DNA of 61,401 bases, from positions 998,041 through 1,059,441 of the forward strand of contig NZ_LMEP01000001.1 of the NCBI RefSeq assembly GCF_001426405.1, given 5' to 3'. Both the position numbers and the translations under genes were made by a program. The stretch comes from Streptomyces sp. Root1304. GTDB taxonomy: Bacteria; Actinomycetota; Actinomycetes; Streptomycetales; Streptomycetaceae. Below are positions 32,647-42,923 of the stretch, piece after piece (within the stretch, counting starts at the first letter, position 1; every line of letters begins with the position of its first letter). A model generated the notes under the pieces. That model had not been told where the DNA came from and did not search any database. It saw nothing but the letters and a program-made list of their open reading frames with translations.

Positions 32647-33488
32647 CAAGGGACGGCATCGCGCTGGAGGCCGATCTCCTGGGCAAGAAATACCGAGGGC
32701 GGGGCCACCGCTGGGCCCTCAGGGAATGCGACTTCGCCCTCCCCACCGGACGCGTCTGTGCCCTCGTCGGCCCCAACGGCTCTGGCAAGTCCACCCTCCT
32801 CTCCCTCGCCGCAGGGCTCCTTCGGCCCACCGAGGGCACGATCCACGCCCCGGCCCGCGAACACCTCGCGTACGTCGCCCAGGACAAGCCGCTCCACCCC
32901 CGGCTGAGCGTCGCCGACACCCTGCGCATGGGCCGCGAGCTCAACCCCGGCCGCTGGGACGAGGCCGCCGCCCGGCGGGTCGTCGCCGACGAACTCGACC
33001 CGCGCGCCCTCGTACGCGACCTCTCCGGCGGCCAGCGCACCCGCGTCGCCCTCGCACTCGCCCTCGGGAAACGCGCCGAACTGCTGCTCCTCGACGAGCC
33101 GATGGCCGACCTCGACCCGCTCGCCCGGCACCAGCTGATGGGCCTGCTCATGGCCGACGCCGCCGAACACGGGACCACCGTCGTCATGTCCTCCCACATC
33201 CTCACCGAGTTGGAGGGCGCCTGCGACCACCTCCTCCTGCTGCACGGCGGACGGATACGGCTCGACGGACCCGTCGACGACCTCCTCGCCGCCCACACCC
33301 TGCTCACCGGCCCGGTCGGCGACCTCGCCCCGCACACGGTCGTCGAGTCCCGCACCACGGGCCGTCAGCTCACCGCGCTGATCCGCCACGAGGGCCCGGT
33401 CGAAGGCCCCTGGGAGACGACGGAACCCTCCCTGGAGGAACTCCTCCTGGCCCATCTCCGCACCCCCTCCGAAGGAGTCCCGGCATGA
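32643..33488 (+). CDS. ABC transporter ATP-binding protein (GntR-linked)
   Basis: The 281-residue ATPase has Walker A GPNGSGKST, signature LSGGQRTR, Walker B LLLLDEPMADLD and switch His in VMSSHILTE. A C-terminal extension of about 70 residues (from LLTGPVGDLAP) is typical of exporters of the bacitracin/YtrB group. It overlaps both neighbours by 4 bp, so regulator, ATPase and permease form one coupled operon. Confidence 0.93.
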   Translation: MTRDGIALEADLLGKKYRGRGHRWALRECDFALPTGRVCALVGPNGSGKSTLLSLAAGLLRPTEGTIHAPAREHLAYVAQDKPLHPRLSVADTLRMGRELNPGRWDEAAARRVVADELDPRALVRDLSGGQRTRVALALALGKRAELLLLDEPMADLDPLARHQLMGLLMADAAEHGTTVVMSSHILTELEGACDHLLLLHGGRIRLDGPVDDLLAAHTLLTGPVGDLAPHTVVESRTTGRQLTALIRHEGPVEGPWETTEPSLEELLLAHLRTPSEGVPA

Positions 33489-34435
33489 GCAGCCTCGCCC
33501 TGAAGGGCCCCTACTGGGTGACGGTCCGCCAGTACCGACGGACGCTGCGGCTGACGGGAGCCCTGGTGATCCTGGCCCTGGCGACGATCGGGGGGCTGCG
33601 GATCTGGGACGCCCAGACCCCGGACACGTACATGCAGGGCCGCTACCTGGTCCCGTCCAACGAGAATCACGGCTTCGGCATGCTCCGATGGGCCATGGAG
33701 TACCTCTCCCTCGGCATGGTCTTCCTGCCGCTCCTCGTCGGGGCCTTCGTGGCCGGCCCCCTGGTCGCCCGCGAGCTGGAATCGGGGACGTACAAGCTCT
33801 CCCTCACCCAGTCGATCAGCCCGGACCGCTGGCTCGCCTCGAAGCTGCTCACCACGTCCGTCGCCTCCGTCGCGGCCACACTTGCCCTCATCGCCGTCCA
33901 CCGGATCGGCTGGGGTCGGGTCTCGGGCTTGTGGCAGCTCCATTGGTCGGACCGGGGCTCGTACGAGGCGACCGGAAGCGTCCTCGTCGCCTATGTCCTC
34001 CTCGCCGTGGCCATCGGCGCGCTCCTCGGACAGCTCATCCGCCGCACGCTCCTGGCGATGGCCGCGACCGGCCTGGTCACGGGCGCGGTCCTGCTCGTCC
34101 TCGGCTCCCTCCGGTGGAGCTTCCTCCCGGTGCTCACGGTCACCGGCCCCGTCGGACCGGAAGCCCGCCACCTCAACGTCCCCGACAACGGGCTCATGAT
34201 GGACATGGGCATGCTCTTCCGTGACGGAGGGCGAACCACCGAGTGGCTCTGCTGGGACCCGTCGCAGGACCAGAGCGCCTGCCTCGCGGCGAAGAACATC
34301 ACCGGCCAGTACGTCGACTACCACCCCCAGTCCCACTTCTGGCCCACCCAGCTCATCGAGACCGGCATCCTCCTCGCCCTCACCGCCCTCGTCGCCTTCG
34401 CCGCCTTCCGCGTCCTCCGGACCCGCCACCCCTAG
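33485..34435 (+). CDS. ABC transporter permease (GntR-linked)
   Basis: The 316-residue membrane protein begins [23 protein letters not shown] and has about six membrane helices, including [40 protein letters not shown], the ABC-2 subtype signature in which RELE-x-GT contacts the ATPase. A large outside loop (about 220-285) contains two cysteines ([14 protein letters not shown]). Substrate unknown; such modules often export cell-wall-active compounds. Confidence 0.88.
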   Translation: MSSLALKGPYWVTVRQYRRTLRLTGALVILALATIGGLRIWDAQTPDTYMQGRYLVPSNENHGFGMLRWAMEYLSLGMVFLPLLVGAFVAGPLVARELESGTYKLSLTQSISPDRWLASKLLTTSVASVAATLALIAVHRIGWGRVSGLWQLHWSDRGSYEATGSVLVAYVLLAVAIGALLGQLIRRTLLAMAATGLVTGAVLLVLGSLRWSFLPVLTVTGPVGPEARHLNVPDNGLMMDMGMLFRDGGRTTEWLCWDPSQDQSACLAAKNITGQYVDYHPQSHFWPTQLIETGILLALTALVAFAAFRVLRTRHP

Positions 34436-34446
34436 AAAATCCCCGC

Positions 34447-34473
34447 GGGCGGGGCCCGCACACGGCCCCGCCC
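34447..34473 (+). terminator. 10-bp GC hairpin after the GntR-linked ABC operon
   Basis: GGGCGGGGCC (34447-34456) and GGCCCCGCCC (34464-34473) form a perfect stem with a seven-base loop, 11 bp past the permease stop. Confidence 0.7.
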
Positions 34474-34634
34474 CCGATTCCCGTACGACATGTCGTCGTT
34501 ACCGGCCATTCAGACGCGCTTGCGACGCTCACGCAATGAAGCGCTCCGTGTCCGCCCTCCCCAAGGGGAGACTTCCCTCCCCCACGGCCCGCTCCGACGC
34601 GCCCGACCACCCCTTCGCGCGGAAGAATGGGGCC

Positions 34635-36902
34635 ATGAGCCAGCAGCCCGCCGAGGTCCCGGTCCAGTCCTCCGCCACGTCGTCCGCCCCCGTGTCCGGA
34701 ACGGCGCCCGCCGCGCCGTCCCTGGGTTCCCTCACCGCGCACCGCGCGCAGATCGTGAACGGCGCCGTCGTCACCGGCCTCGACGCCGACCTGGACTCGG
34801 ATCCCGACACCTACGAGGACGACGGCACACTCGGCGACGAGCTGCCGCAGGGGCGCTTCCTCGACCGGGAGCGCAGCTGGCTCGCGTTCAACGAGCGCGT
34901 CCTCGAACTCGCCGAGGACCCGACGACCCCCCTCCTCGAACGGGCGAACTTCCTCGCGATCTTCGCCTCGAACCTCGACGAGTTCTTCATGGTCCGGGTC
35001 GCCGGCCTCAAGCGCCGCATCGCCACCGGCGTCGCCACCCGCTCCGCCTCCGGCCTCCAGCCCCGCGAGGTCCTCGACCTGATCTGGACGCGCTCGCGCG
35101 AGCTCATGGCCCGGCACGCCGCCTGCTACCAGCAGGACGTCGCCCCGGCCCTCGCCGACGAGGGCATCCACCTCATCCGCTGGCCCGAGCTCACGGAGAA
35201 GGAGCAGGCGCGGCTCTTCACCCTGTTCCGGCAGCAGATCTTCCCGGTCCTCACCCCGCTCGCCGTGGACCCGGCGCACCCCTTCCCGTACATCTCCGGC
35301 CTGAGCCTCAACCTCGCCGTGGTCGTACGCAATCCGGTCAGCGGCCACCGCCACTTCGCGCGCGTGAAGGTGCCCCCGCTGCTCTCCCGCTTCCTGGAGG
35401 CCTCCCCGCAGCGGTACGTCCCCCTGGAGGACGTCATCGCGGCGCACCTGGAGGAGCTGTTCCCCGGCATGGAGGTGCTCGCGCACCACATGTTCCGGGT
35501 GACCAGGAACGAGGACCTGGAGGTCGAGGAGGACGACGCCGAGAACCTGCTCCAGGCCCTGGAGAAGGAGCTCATGCGGCGCCGCTTCGGCCCGCCGGTG
35601 CGCCTGGAGGTCGAGGAGTCCATCGACCCCTACGTCCTCGACCTGCTGGTCCGCGAGCTGAAGGTCTCCGACGCCGAGGTCTACCCGCTGCCGGGCCCGC
35701 TGGACCTGACCGGGCTCTTCGGGATCTCCGGGCAGGACCGGCCGGAGCTGAAGTACCCGACGTTCGTCGCCGGCACTCACCGCGACCTCGCCGAGGTCGA
35801 GTCGGCGTCCGCACCGGACGTCTTCGCGGCGCTGCGCGAACGGGACGTCCTGCTCCACCACCCGTACGACTCGTTCTCGACGTCCGTGCAGGCCTTCCTG
35901 GAGCAGGCGGCCGCCGACCCGGACGTCCTCGCGATCAAGCAGACCCTGTACCGCACCTCCGGCGACTCCCCGATAGTCGACGCCCTCATCGACGCGGCCG
36001 AGTCCGGCAAGCAGGTCCTGGTCCTCGTCGAGATCAAGGCCCGCTTCGACGAGCAGGCCAACATCAAGTGGGCGCGGAAGCTGGAGGAGGCCGGCTGCCA
36101 CGTCGTCTACGGCCTCGTCGGCCTGAAGACCCACTGCAAGCTGTCGCTGGTCGTCCGGCAGGAGGGCGAGCTGCTGCGCCGCTACTCCCACGTCGGCACC
36201 GGCAACTACCACCCGAAGACGGCCCGCCTCTACGAGGACCTGGGCCTGCTCACCGCCGACCCGCAGGTCGGCGCGGACCTGTCCGACCTCTTCAACCGGC
36301 TCTCCGGCTACTCCCGCCGCGAGACGTACCGCCGTCTGCTCACCGCCCCGAAGTCGCTGCGGGACGGGCTGGTCTCCCGGATCACCAAGGAGATCGCCCA
36401 CCACCGCGCCGGCCGGCCCGCGTACGTGCGGATCAAGGTCAACTCGATGGTCGACGAAGCGATCATCGACGCCTGCTACCAGGCCTCCCGGGCCGGAGTC
36501 CCCGTCGACATCTGGGTCCGCGGCATCTGCGCCGTGCGCCCCGGCGTCACCGGGCTCTCGGAGAACATCCGGGTCCGCTCGATCCTCGGCCGCTTCCTGG
36601 AGCACTCCCGGGTCTTCGCCTTCGGCAACGGCGGCGAACCCGAGGTCTGGTTCGGCAGCGCCGACATGATGCACCGCAACCTGGACCGCCGGATCGAGGC
36701 CCTCGTACGGGTCTCCGACCCGGCGCACCGGGCGGCGCTCACCCGGCTCCTGGAGACCGGGATGTCCGACACCACCTCCTCCTGGCACCTCGGCCCCGAC
36801 GGGAACTGGACGCGGCACGCGACCGACCCCGAGGGCCGCCCCCTACGGCACGTCCAGGAGATGCTCATCGACGCGCGGAGGCGCCGGCGTGCACAACCCT
36901 GA
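34635..36902 (+). CDS. ppk: Polyphosphate kinase 1
   Basis: The ATG at 34635 gives 755 residues, with about 80 disordered N-terminal residues before the conserved [21 protein letters not shown]. Later blocks include [74 protein letters not shown] and [24 protein letters not shown], which contains the autophosphorylated His region. Ppk reversibly builds polyphosphate from ATP. The CHAD protein gene starts inside its last codons, and a Nudix gene and pstSCAB follow, so this is a phosphate-storage and uptake region. PhoP control is known in S. lividans; I see only a weak GTTACC-like box here. Confidence 0.95.
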   Translation: MSQQPAEVPVQSSATSSAPVSGTAPAAPSLGSLTAHRAQIVNGAVVTGLDADLDSDPDTYEDDGTLGDELPQGRFLDRERSWLAFNERVLELAEDPTTPLLERANFLAIFASNLDEFFMVRVAGLKRRIATGVATRSASGLQPREVLDLIWTRSRELMARHAACYQQDVAPALADEGIHLIRWPELTEKEQARLFTLFRQQIFPVLTPLAVDPAHPFPYISGLSLNLAVVVRNPVSGHRHFARVKVPPLLSRFLEASPQRYVPLEDVIAAHLEELFPGMEVLAHHMFRVTRNEDLEVEEDDAENLLQALEKELMRRRFGPPVRLEVEESIDPYVLDLLVRELKVSDAEVYPLPGPLDLTGLFGISGQDRPELKYPTFVAGTHRDLAEVESASAPDVFAALRERDVLLHHPYDSFSTSVQAFLEQAAADPDVLAIKQTLYRTSGDSPIVDALIDAAESGKQVLVLVEIKARFDEQANIKWARKLEEAGCHVVYGLVGLKTHCKLSLVVRQEGELLRRYSHVGTGNYHPKTARLYEDLGLLTADPQVGADLSDLFNRLSGYSRRETYRRLLTAPKSLRDGLVSRITKEIAHHRAGRPAYVRIKVNSMVDEAIIDACYQASRAGVPVDIWVRGICAVRPGVTGLSENIRVRSILGRFLEHSRVFAFGNGGEPEVWFGSADMMHRNLDRRIEALVRVSDPAHRAALTRLLETGMSDTTSSWHLGPDGNWTRHATDPEGRPLRHVQEMLIDARRRRRAQP

Positions 36903-37971
36903 CCATGCGCAGGACGTCTCGGCGGGCGAGGTCCTGGCCCCCTACCTGCACGCCCGTGCCGCGGACTTCCTCCGCGGCCTCCGGCTCCACGGCGAGAGCG
37001 GATCCGACACGGCCGGAGCGGAGGAGGCGGCCCGCACCCTGCGCGGCGCCGCCCGCCGGATCAGCGGCACCCTCCACACCTTCCGGCCGCTGCTCGACAC
37101 GGCCTGGGCGGACCAGCTCCGCACCGAGCTGGTCTGGCTGTCGGGCACGCTGGCCGTGGAGCAGGCCTGCACCTCCCGGCTGTTCCGCCTGGTGGACGCG
37201 CTGTCCCGGCTGTCGAACGGCTCGGGAGGCCCGTCACCGGCCGTCGGTACGACACCGGGCAGGGGCGCGGCCAAGGCGGCGGGCGCCGGCGGCACCCAGC
37301 TCAACGGCGCCGGCGCCCCCCAGGACCCCGTCCCCGCCGCCCGCGGCAGCGAGTCCGCCGGGCTCACCGTCGGCGCGGCACGGGCCGGCGCCCTGCTGGA
37401 ACGCCAGCTCACCCTGGCCCGGACACGCGCCCACTCGGCGTCCCTCCAGGCGCTGGGCTCGGCCCGGTTCCACGCCCTCGCCGACGCCGTCGCGCTCCTC
37501 GCCTCCGAGGTGCCGCTCGGCCCCGTCGGCACCGCGCCCGCCGTCGAGGTCCTGGACGGGCCCGCCGAGCTCGCGGAGCGGCGCCTCCTGGAAGCGGTGG
37601 CCGCGCTGCCCCTGACGCGCGCGGCCCACCCGTACAACGCGGAGGCGCTCGCGCTCGCCGCCGGGGAGCACCAGGACGCGCCCTGGCACCACACCCGGCT
37701 GCTGCTCCGGCTGCACCGGTACGCCACCGAGGCCCTGCACACCGGCGGCGAACCCGACTCCGTCCTGTACGAGGCCGCCCGCGCCCTGGACCGCCACCGC
37801 GACGCCGCGGAAGCCGCCGCGGCCGCCGCCGCCGCGGCCCGCACCCCGCGCATCGCCCCGGCGACCGCGTACGCCCTGGGAGTCCTCCACGCCGACCAGC
37901 GCCACGAGGTCGAAGCGGCCCGCTTCGCCTTCCAGCGCACCTGGCGAAGAACGACGGCACCGGTCCCGTGA
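36889..37971 (+). CDS. CHAD-domain polyphosphate-associated protein
   Basis: The 360-residue protein starts at a GTG overlapping the ppk end by 14 bp. It is helical, Ala/Arg/His-rich, with repeated conserved His and basic residues ([39 protein letters not shown]), and ends in [17 protein letters not shown], matching the conserved-histidine alpha-helical domain. CHAD proteins bind polyphosphate granules. The tight linkage to ppk supports that. A Pro/Ala/Gly-rich linker (about 110-160) splits the two helical halves. Confidence 0.88.
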   Translation: MHNPDHAQDVSAGEVLAPYLHARAADFLRGLRLHGESGSDTAGAEEAARTLRGAARRISGTLHTFRPLLDTAWADQLRTELVWLSGTLAVEQACTSRLFRLVDALSRLSNGSGGPSPAVGTTPGRGAAKAAGAGGTQLNGAGAPQDPVPAARGSESAGLTVGAARAGALLERQLTLARTRAHSASLQALGSARFHALADAVALLASEVPLGPVGTAPAVEVLDGPAELAERRLLEAVAALPLTRAAHPYNAEALALAAGEHQDAPWHHTRLLLRLHRYATEALHTGGEPDSVLYEAARALDRHRDAAEAAAAAAAAARTPRIAPATAYALGVLHADQRHEVEAARFAFQRTWRRTTAPVP

Positions 37972-38387
37972 CACAGCCGCGCCGGGATCCGGTCCGTGCC
38001 GCCGGGTGCGTGCTCTGGCGCCCGGCGCCCACCGGTCACGGCATCGAGATCGCGCTCGTGCACCGGCCGAAGTACGACGACTGGTCGCACCCGAAGGGCA
38101 AGCGGAAGCGCGCGGAGACCGCGGAGGCCTGCGCGCTGCGCGAGGTGTACGAGGAGACGGGGCAGCGCTGCGAGCCGGGCCCCCGGCTGCCGACGGCCCA
38201 CTACACGGTGGACGGCCGTCCCAAGGAGGTCGACTACTGGGCGGCCCGCGCCCTCGGCGGTGCGTTCGTCCCGAGCCACGAGGTCGACGCCCTCGTCTGG
38301 CTCCCCCCGGCCGAGGCCCGCGCCCGCCTCAGCCGGCCCCGGGACCGCGAACTCCTGGACGCGGCCATGGCGACCACCCACCACTGA
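37968..38387 (+). CDS. Nudix hydrolase (MutT-like)
   Basis: The 139-residue protein contains a complete Nudix box, G-x5-E-x7-REVYEETGQ, beginning at GKRKRAETAEACALR (about 43-65). The preceding VHRPKYDDWSHPKGK matches MutT1-type enzymes acting on oxidised nucleotides or diadenosine/nucleoside polyphosphates. It lacks the C-terminal histidine-phosphatase domain found in mycobacterial MutT1. Start overlaps the CHAD stop (GTGA), completing a coupled ppk-CHAD-Nudix operon. Confidence 0.92.
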   Translation: MTQPRRDPVRAAGCVLWRPAPTGHGIEIALVHRPKYDDWSHPKGKRKRAETAEACALREVYEETGQRCEPGPRLPTAHYTVDGRPKEVDYWAARALGGAFVPSHEVDALVWLPPAEARARLSRPRDRELLDAAMATTHH

Positions 38388-38550
38388 GCCGGGCCCGAGC
38401 CCACGCCCGGGCGCAGACCGACACCCACGGCGACCCTGCCCGGCGCCCGTCACCCCCGCACGCCCCGGCCTGATCTCTCCCCTCCGCCGCCTCACCCCCG
38501 GCCGGCCTCCCGCCGCCCACCCGAGCCCCCGCACCCGGGCTTCCGGCACG

Positions 38551-38594
38551 GTTCACTTTCCGTTCACTCTCCTCCGTCGACCGCTTCACCTGTT
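38551..38594 (+). promoter_or_regulatory. Tandem PHO boxes (PhoP operator) upstream of pstS
   Basis: Four 11-bp units run head to tail: GTTCACTTTCC (38551-38561), GTTCACTCTCC (38562-38572), the weak TCCGTCGACCG, and CTTCACCTGTT (38584-38594). Two match the GTTCACC-type direct repeat bound by Streptomyces PhoP. A TAATTT box follows at 38600-38605. The rest of the 333-bp gap between the Nudix gene and pstS holds no visible gene; it forms the pstS promoter and leader. Confidence 0.88.
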
Positions 38595-38720
38595 CTGCCT
38601 AATTTCGGCCTTACACGGTGCACAGAGCACAGCGACGCACCACCCACCGACACACGCCGCCGTAGAACGTTCAGGACACCCGGTCCGCGACAGGGCGGCT
38701 TCTGGAAGGAACACCCGCAA

Positions 38721-39863
38721 GTGAAGCTTTCGCGCAAGAACGGGCTTCGCGCCTCCGCGATCGGTGCCCTCGTCGTCTCCGGCGCCTTCGTCCTCTCGGC
38801 GTGTGGCTCGGACAACAACACGGAGACCCCGGCCAAGGAAAACGGCACCAAGACCTCCGCCGCGGCGTCCACCATCAAGTGCGACGGCGCCAAGGGCCAG
38901 CTGCTCGCCGCGGGCTCCAGCGCGCAGGAGAACGCGGTCGACCTCTGGGTCAAGAACTTCCAGGCCGCCTGCTCGGGCGTCGAGGTCAACTACCAGGGCA
39001 TCGGCTCCGGCGGTGGCATCACCAAGTTCAACCAGGGCCAGGTCGCCTTCGCGGGCTCCGACTCCGCCCTGAAGGACGAAGAGGTCGCCGAGTCCAAGAA
39101 GATCTGCAAGGGCGGCACCGGCGTCAACCTGCCCATGGTCGGCGGCCCCATCGCCATCGGCTACAAGCTGGACGGCGTGGACAACCTGGTCCTGGACGCC
39201 CCCACGATCGCCAAGATCTTCAACATGAAGATCACCAAGTGGAACGACCCGGCGATCGTCAAGCTGAACCCGGGCGCGAAGCTTCCCGACTCCACCATCC
39301 AGGCGTTCCACCGCTCGGACGAGTCCGGCACCACCCAGAACCTGGGCAAGTACCTCTCGACCGCCGCCGCGGCCGACTGGAAGTACGACCCGAAGACCAA
39401 GTCGTGGCCCGCCCCGGACGGCCAGGCCGCCAACGGCTCCTCCGGTGTCGCCCAGGCGGTGAAGAACGCGGAGGGCTCCATCGGCTACTTCGAGCTCTCC
39501 CACGCCACCGCCAACAAGATCTCCACGGTCAGCGTCAACACCGGCGCCTCCGCCCCGGTCGCCGCCACCTCGGAGAACGCCTCCAAGGCCATCGCCGCCG
39601 CGAAGGTCAAGGGCACCGGCAACGACGTGGCCCTCTCCCTCGACTACACCACCAAGGCCGAGGGCGCCTACCCGCTGGTCCTCGTCACGTACGAGATCGC
39701 CTGCGACAAGGGCAACAAGGCGGAGACCCTGCCGACCCTGAAGGCGTTCCTCAACTACGCGATCAGCGAGGAGGGCCAGAAGGTCCTCACCGACGCCGAC
39801 TACGCGCCGATGCCGGCCGAGATCGCGGCCAAGGTCCGCGCCATCGTCCCGACCCTGTCCTGA
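38721..39863 (+). CDS. pstS: PstS, high-affinity phosphate-binding lipoprotein
   Basis: The GTG at 38721, 11 bases after GGAAGGA, gives 380 residues: signal peptide and lipobox LSAC with Cys28, then a periplasmic-binding-protein fold. Phosphate-site segments LLAAGSSAQENA, IGSGGGITKFNQGQ, GSDSALKD and HRSDESGTTQNLGKYL are all present. It captures phosphate for PstCAB. Tandem PHO boxes lie upstream and a stable hairpin downstream, consistent with strong induction and excess PstS over the transporter. Confidence 0.97.
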   Translation: MKLSRKNGLRASAIGALVVSGAFVLSACGSDNNTETPAKENGTKTSAAASTIKCDGAKGQLLAAGSSAQENAVDLWVKNFQAACSGVEVNYQGIGSGGGITKFNQGQVAFAGSDSALKDEEVAESKKICKGGTGVNLPMVGGPIAIGYKLDGVDNLVLDAPTIAKIFNMKITKWNDPAIVKLNPGAKLPDSTIQAFHRSDESGTTQNLGKYLSTAAAADWKYDPKTKSWPAPDGQAANGSSGVAQAVKNAEGSIGYFELSHATANKISTVSVNTGASAPVAATSENASKAIAAAKVKGTGNDVALSLDYTTKAEGAYPLVLVTYEIACDKGNKAETLPTLKAFLNYAISEEGQKVLTDADYAPMPAEIAAKVRAIVPTLS

Positions 39864-39869
39864 CCCCCG

Positions 39870-39915
39870 GCCGGGGGCGGCCCCCTCACCTCCCGTGGAG
39901 GAGGCCGCCCCCGGC
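39870..39915 (+). promoter_or_regulatory. 13-bp stem-loop between pstS and pstC
   Basis: GCCGGGGGCGGCC (39870-39882) pairs exactly with GGCCGCCCCCGGC (39903-39915) around a 20-base loop. With no U-tract, it could partly terminate the transcript or protect the pstS mRNA 3' end, giving more PstS than PstCAB. Confidence 0.7.
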
Positions 39916-39967
39916 ATCCGGTGCACCGCCGCCAGGAGCCGCAAGGCTCCGCAGACCGGAGAATCCG

Positions 39968-40951
39968 ATGGTTACCTCGACACCACCCGCCATAGAGAAG
40001 AACAGGAGCAGGCGCGCCAAGAGCGCTGCCCGCCCCGGGGACCGCGTCTTCAGCGGCCTCTCCAAGGGCTCCGGCATCACCCTGCTCGTCATCATGGCCG
40101 CCATCGCGGCCTTCCTGACCTACCGCGCCGTCCTCGCCATCTCGAAGGACGAGGCCAACTTCTTCACCACCTTCGAGTGGAACCCGGCCGGGAACCCGCC
40201 GGTCTTCGGCATCGCCGTCCTCGCCTTCGGCACGATCGTGTCCTCGGTGATCGCCATGGCCATCGCCGTACCGGTCGCGATCGGCATCGCGCTCTTCATC
40301 TCGCACTACGCCCCGCGCAAGCTGGCCAAGCCGCTCGCGTACGTGGTCGACCTGCTCGCCGCGGTGCCCAGCATCATCTACGGCCTCTGGGGCGCGATCT
40401 TCCTCGTCCCCTACCTGGACGGCCTCAACCAGTGGCTGGACCAGTACCTGGGCTGGACGTACATCTTCGACAAGTCCGCCGACGGCGTCGCCCGCAACCT
40501 CTTCACCGTGGGCATCCTGCTGGCGATCATGGTCCTGCCGATCATCACCAACGTCACCCGTGAGGTCTTCCTCCAGGCCCCGAAGATGCACGAGGAAGCC
40601 GCGCTCGCCCTCGGCGCCACCCGCTGGGAGGTCATCCGCATGTCGGTGCTGCCCTTCGGCCGCTCCGGCATCATCTCCGCCTCCATGCTGGGCCTCGGCC
40701 GCGCACTCGGCGAGACCATGGCCGTCGCCGTGGTCCTCTCCCCCAGCTTCGTCCTCTCGGGCCACCTGCTCGACCCGGGCGGCGGCACCTTCGCGCAGAA
40801 CATCGCCGCCAAGTTCAACGAGGCGAACGAGTTCGGCCGGGACGCGCTGATCGCCTCCGGTCTCGTCCTCTTCGTCATCACCCTGCTCGTCAACGGCGGC
40901 GCCCGCTGGATCATCGGCCGCCGCAAGGAGTACTCGGGGGCCGCGGCATGA
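39968..40951 (+). CDS. pstC: PstC, phosphate ABC transporter permease
   Basis: The 327-residue protein starts at ATG 39968 after GGAG. It has six membrane helices after a basic N-terminus and the EAA coupling loop EEAALALGATRWEVIRMSVLPFGRSGI. LAAVPSIIYGLWG is a PstC-typical segment. It pairs with PstA in the membrane; its stop overlaps the pstA start (ATGA). Confidence 0.96.
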   Translation: MVTSTPPAIEKNRSRRAKSAARPGDRVFSGLSKGSGITLLVIMAAIAAFLTYRAVLAISKDEANFFTTFEWNPAGNPPVFGIAVLAFGTIVSSVIAMAIAVPVAIGIALFISHYAPRKLAKPLAYVVDLLAAVPSIIYGLWGAIFLVPYLDGLNQWLDQYLGWTYIFDKSADGVARNLFTVGILLAIMVLPIITNVTREVFLQAPKMHEEAALALGATRWEVIRMSVLPFGRSGIISASMLGLGRALGETMAVAVVLSPSFVLSGHLLDPGGGTFAQNIAAKFNEANEFGRDALIASGLVLFVITLLVNGGARWIIGRRKEYSGAAA

Positions 40952-42021
40952 GCCACGCCATACAGGATCGTCCGGTCTCGGTGGCCACGCCCCGCGGATC
41001 CCTCTCCCACGCCCGGCTCCCCCGCTGGACCCCGCTCGCGGTCGCGGTCGGCTCGGTCGCCGGAGGCATCGGCATCGGTCTCGCGGCCGGCTGGCACAGC
41101 AAGGTCCAGTGGGGCCTGATCGCCGCGCTGCTCTTCGTCCTCGTCACCTTCGCCGTGACCACCAAGGTCGAGGGCCGCCGCCAGGCCAAGGACCGCGTCG
41201 CCACCAGCCTCGTCTGGGTGTGCTTCGTCCTCGCCGTCATCCCGCTGCTCTCCCTCGGCTGGGTCACGATCAGCAAGGGCGCGCAGGTCCTCGACTTCTA
41301 CTTCCTGACCCACTCGATGAACGGCGTCCTCGACACCGAGGCCGGCGGCGGCGTCTACCACGCGCTGCTCGGCACCATCGAGCAGGTCGGCATCGCGACC
41401 GTGATCGCCGCGCCGATCGGCCTGCTGACCGCGGTCTACCTGGTCGAGTACGGCAACGGGAAGCTCGCCAAGGCCGTCACCTTCTTCGTCGACGTCATGA
41501 CGGGCATCCCGTCGATCGTCGCCGGCCTCTTCGTCCTCGCCACCTGGAACCTGATCCTGGGCTTCGGCCCCTCCGGTTTCGCCGGCGCGATGGCCCTCGC
41601 CATCCTGATGATGCCGGTCGTGGTCCGCTCCACCGAGGAGATGCTCAAGCTCGTCCCGAACGAGCTCCGCGAGGCCTCCCTCGCCCTCGGCATCCCCAAG
41701 TGGCGCACCATCCTGAAGGTGGTCCTGCCCACCGCGATCGGCGGCATCACCACGGGCGTCATGCTCGCGGTCGCCCGTATCACCGGTGAGACCGCCCCGG
41801 TCCTGCTCCTCGTGTTCGGTACGAAGCTCATCAACCCGAACCCCTTCGAAGGCGCCCAGTCCTCCCTGCCGCTCTACGTGTACGAGCAGTACGCGGTCGG
41901 CACCGACGCAGCCGTGGCCCGCGCCTGGGCCGCAGCGCTCGTCCTGATCGCCTTCGTCATGATCCTCAACATGGTGGCCCGCGGCATCGCCCGCTGGAAG
42001 GCCCCCAAGACCGGCCGCTGA
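40948..42021 (+). CDS. pstA: PstA, phosphate ABC transporter permease
   Basis: The 357-residue protein has two extra N-terminal membrane helices (about 24-45 and 48-65), then the six-helix permease core with the EAA loop REASLALGIPKWRTILKVVLPTAIGGI and DVMTGIPSIVAGLFV. It forms the heterodimeric channel with PstC. Translation is coupled to pstC by a 4-bp overlap. Confidence 0.96.
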   Translation: MSHAIQDRPVSVATPRGSLSHARLPRWTPLAVAVGSVAGGIGIGLAAGWHSKVQWGLIAALLFVLVTFAVTTKVEGRRQAKDRVATSLVWVCFVLAVIPLLSLGWVTISKGAQVLDFYFLTHSMNGVLDTEAGGGVYHALLGTIEQVGIATVIAAPIGLLTAVYLVEYGNGKLAKAVTFFVDVMTGIPSIVAGLFVLATWNLILGFGPSGFAGAMALAILMMPVVVRSTEEMLKLVPNELREASLALGIPKWRTILKVVLPTAIGGITTGVMLAVARITGETAPVLLLVFGTKLINPNPFEGAQSSLPLYVYEQYAVGTDAAVARAWAAALVLIAFVMILNMVARGIARWKAPKTGR

Positions 42022-42050
42022 CCAGCGTCCACCTCTGGAAGTGAATTGAT

Positions 42051-42827
42051 ATGGCCAAGCGAATCGACGTCAGCGGCCTCTCCGCCTACTACGGCGCCCA
42101 CAAGGCGATCGACGACATCTCGATGACCGTCGAGCCCCGCTCCGTGACGGCCTTCATCGGCCCCTCCGGCTGCGGCAAGTCCACCTTCCTCCGCACCCTC
42201 AACCGGATGCACGAGGTCACCCCCGGCGGCCGCGTCGAGGGCAAGGTGATGCTGGACGACGAGAACCTGTACGGCACCAACGTCGACCCGGTCGCCGTGC
42301 GCCGCACGGTCGGCATGGTGTTCCAGCGCCCCAACCCCTTCCCCACCATGTCGATCTTCGACAACGTGGCGGCGGGCCTGCGGCTCAACGGCAACTACAA
42401 GAAGTCCCAGCTCAACGACATCGTCGAGAAGTCCCTCAAGGGCGCCAACCTCTGGAACGAGGTCAAGGACCGCCTCAACAAGCCCGGCTCCGGCCTCTCC
42501 GGCGGTCAGCAGCAGCGCCTGTGCATCGCCCGCGCCATCGCGGTCGAGCCCGAGGTCCTGCTGATGGACGAGCCCTGCTCGGCCCTCGACCCGATCTCGA
42601 CGCTGGCGATCGAGGACCTCATCGGCGAGCTGAAGGAGCGCTTCACGATCGTCATCGTGACGCACAACATGCAGCAGGCCGCCCGTGTCTCGGACCGTAC
42701 GGCCTTCTTCAACCTGGCGGCCGTCGGCCAGCCCGGCAAGCTGATCGAGCTCGACGACACCGAGCGGATCTTCTCCAACCCGAGCGTCCAGGCGACCGAG
42801 GACTACATCTCCGGCCGCTTCGGATAA
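42051..42827 (+). CDS. pstB: PstB, phosphate ABC transporter ATPase
   Basis: The 258-residue ATPase has Walker [18 protein letters not shown] signature and Walker [13 protein letters not shown], with PstB-specific [16 protein letters not shown] and [13 protein letters not shown]. It energises PstCA. The gene is 29 bp after pstA with GGAAG before the ATG. No phoU follows; a perfect 14-bp terminator does. Confidence 0.97.
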   Translation: MAKRIDVSGLSAYYGAHKAIDDISMTVEPRSVTAFIGPSGCGKSTFLRTLNRMHEVTPGGRVEGKVMLDDENLYGTNVDPVAVRRTVGMVFQRPNPFPTMSIFDNVAAGLRLNGNYKKSQLNDIVEKSLKGANLWNEVKDRLNKPGSGLSGGQQQRLCIARAIAVEPEVLLMDEPCSALDPISTLAIEDLIGELKERFTIVIVTHNMQQAARVSDRTAFFNLAAVGQPGKLIELDDTERIFSNPSVQATEDYISGRFG

Positions 42828-42871
42828 AGACTCGTCTGCGGTGCTGCATGGCGGTGCCACCGTACGACGAA

Positions 42872-42903
42872 GGGCCCGGCTCCCCCACAGGGGAGCCGGG
42901 CCC
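42872..42903. terminator. Bidirectional terminator between pstB and pit
   Basis: GGGCCCGGCTCCCC (42872-42885) and GGGGAGCCGGGCCC (42890-42903) make a perfect 14-bp stem with a four-base loop, between convergent genes. Confidence 0.9.
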
Positions 42904-42923
42904 GACCATTTCGTCCCGGACGG

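Noticed and set aside
34494..34520. PHO-box-like GTTACCGGCCATTCAG upstream of ppk
   Set aside because: Only partial matches to GTTCACC and no clean 11-bp direct repeat, so not strong enough to list as a site.
34380..36818. Long open frame opposite ppk (about 800 codons)
   Set aside because: It is the antisense shadow of a highly conserved gene in GC-rich DNA, with no recognisable protein motif.
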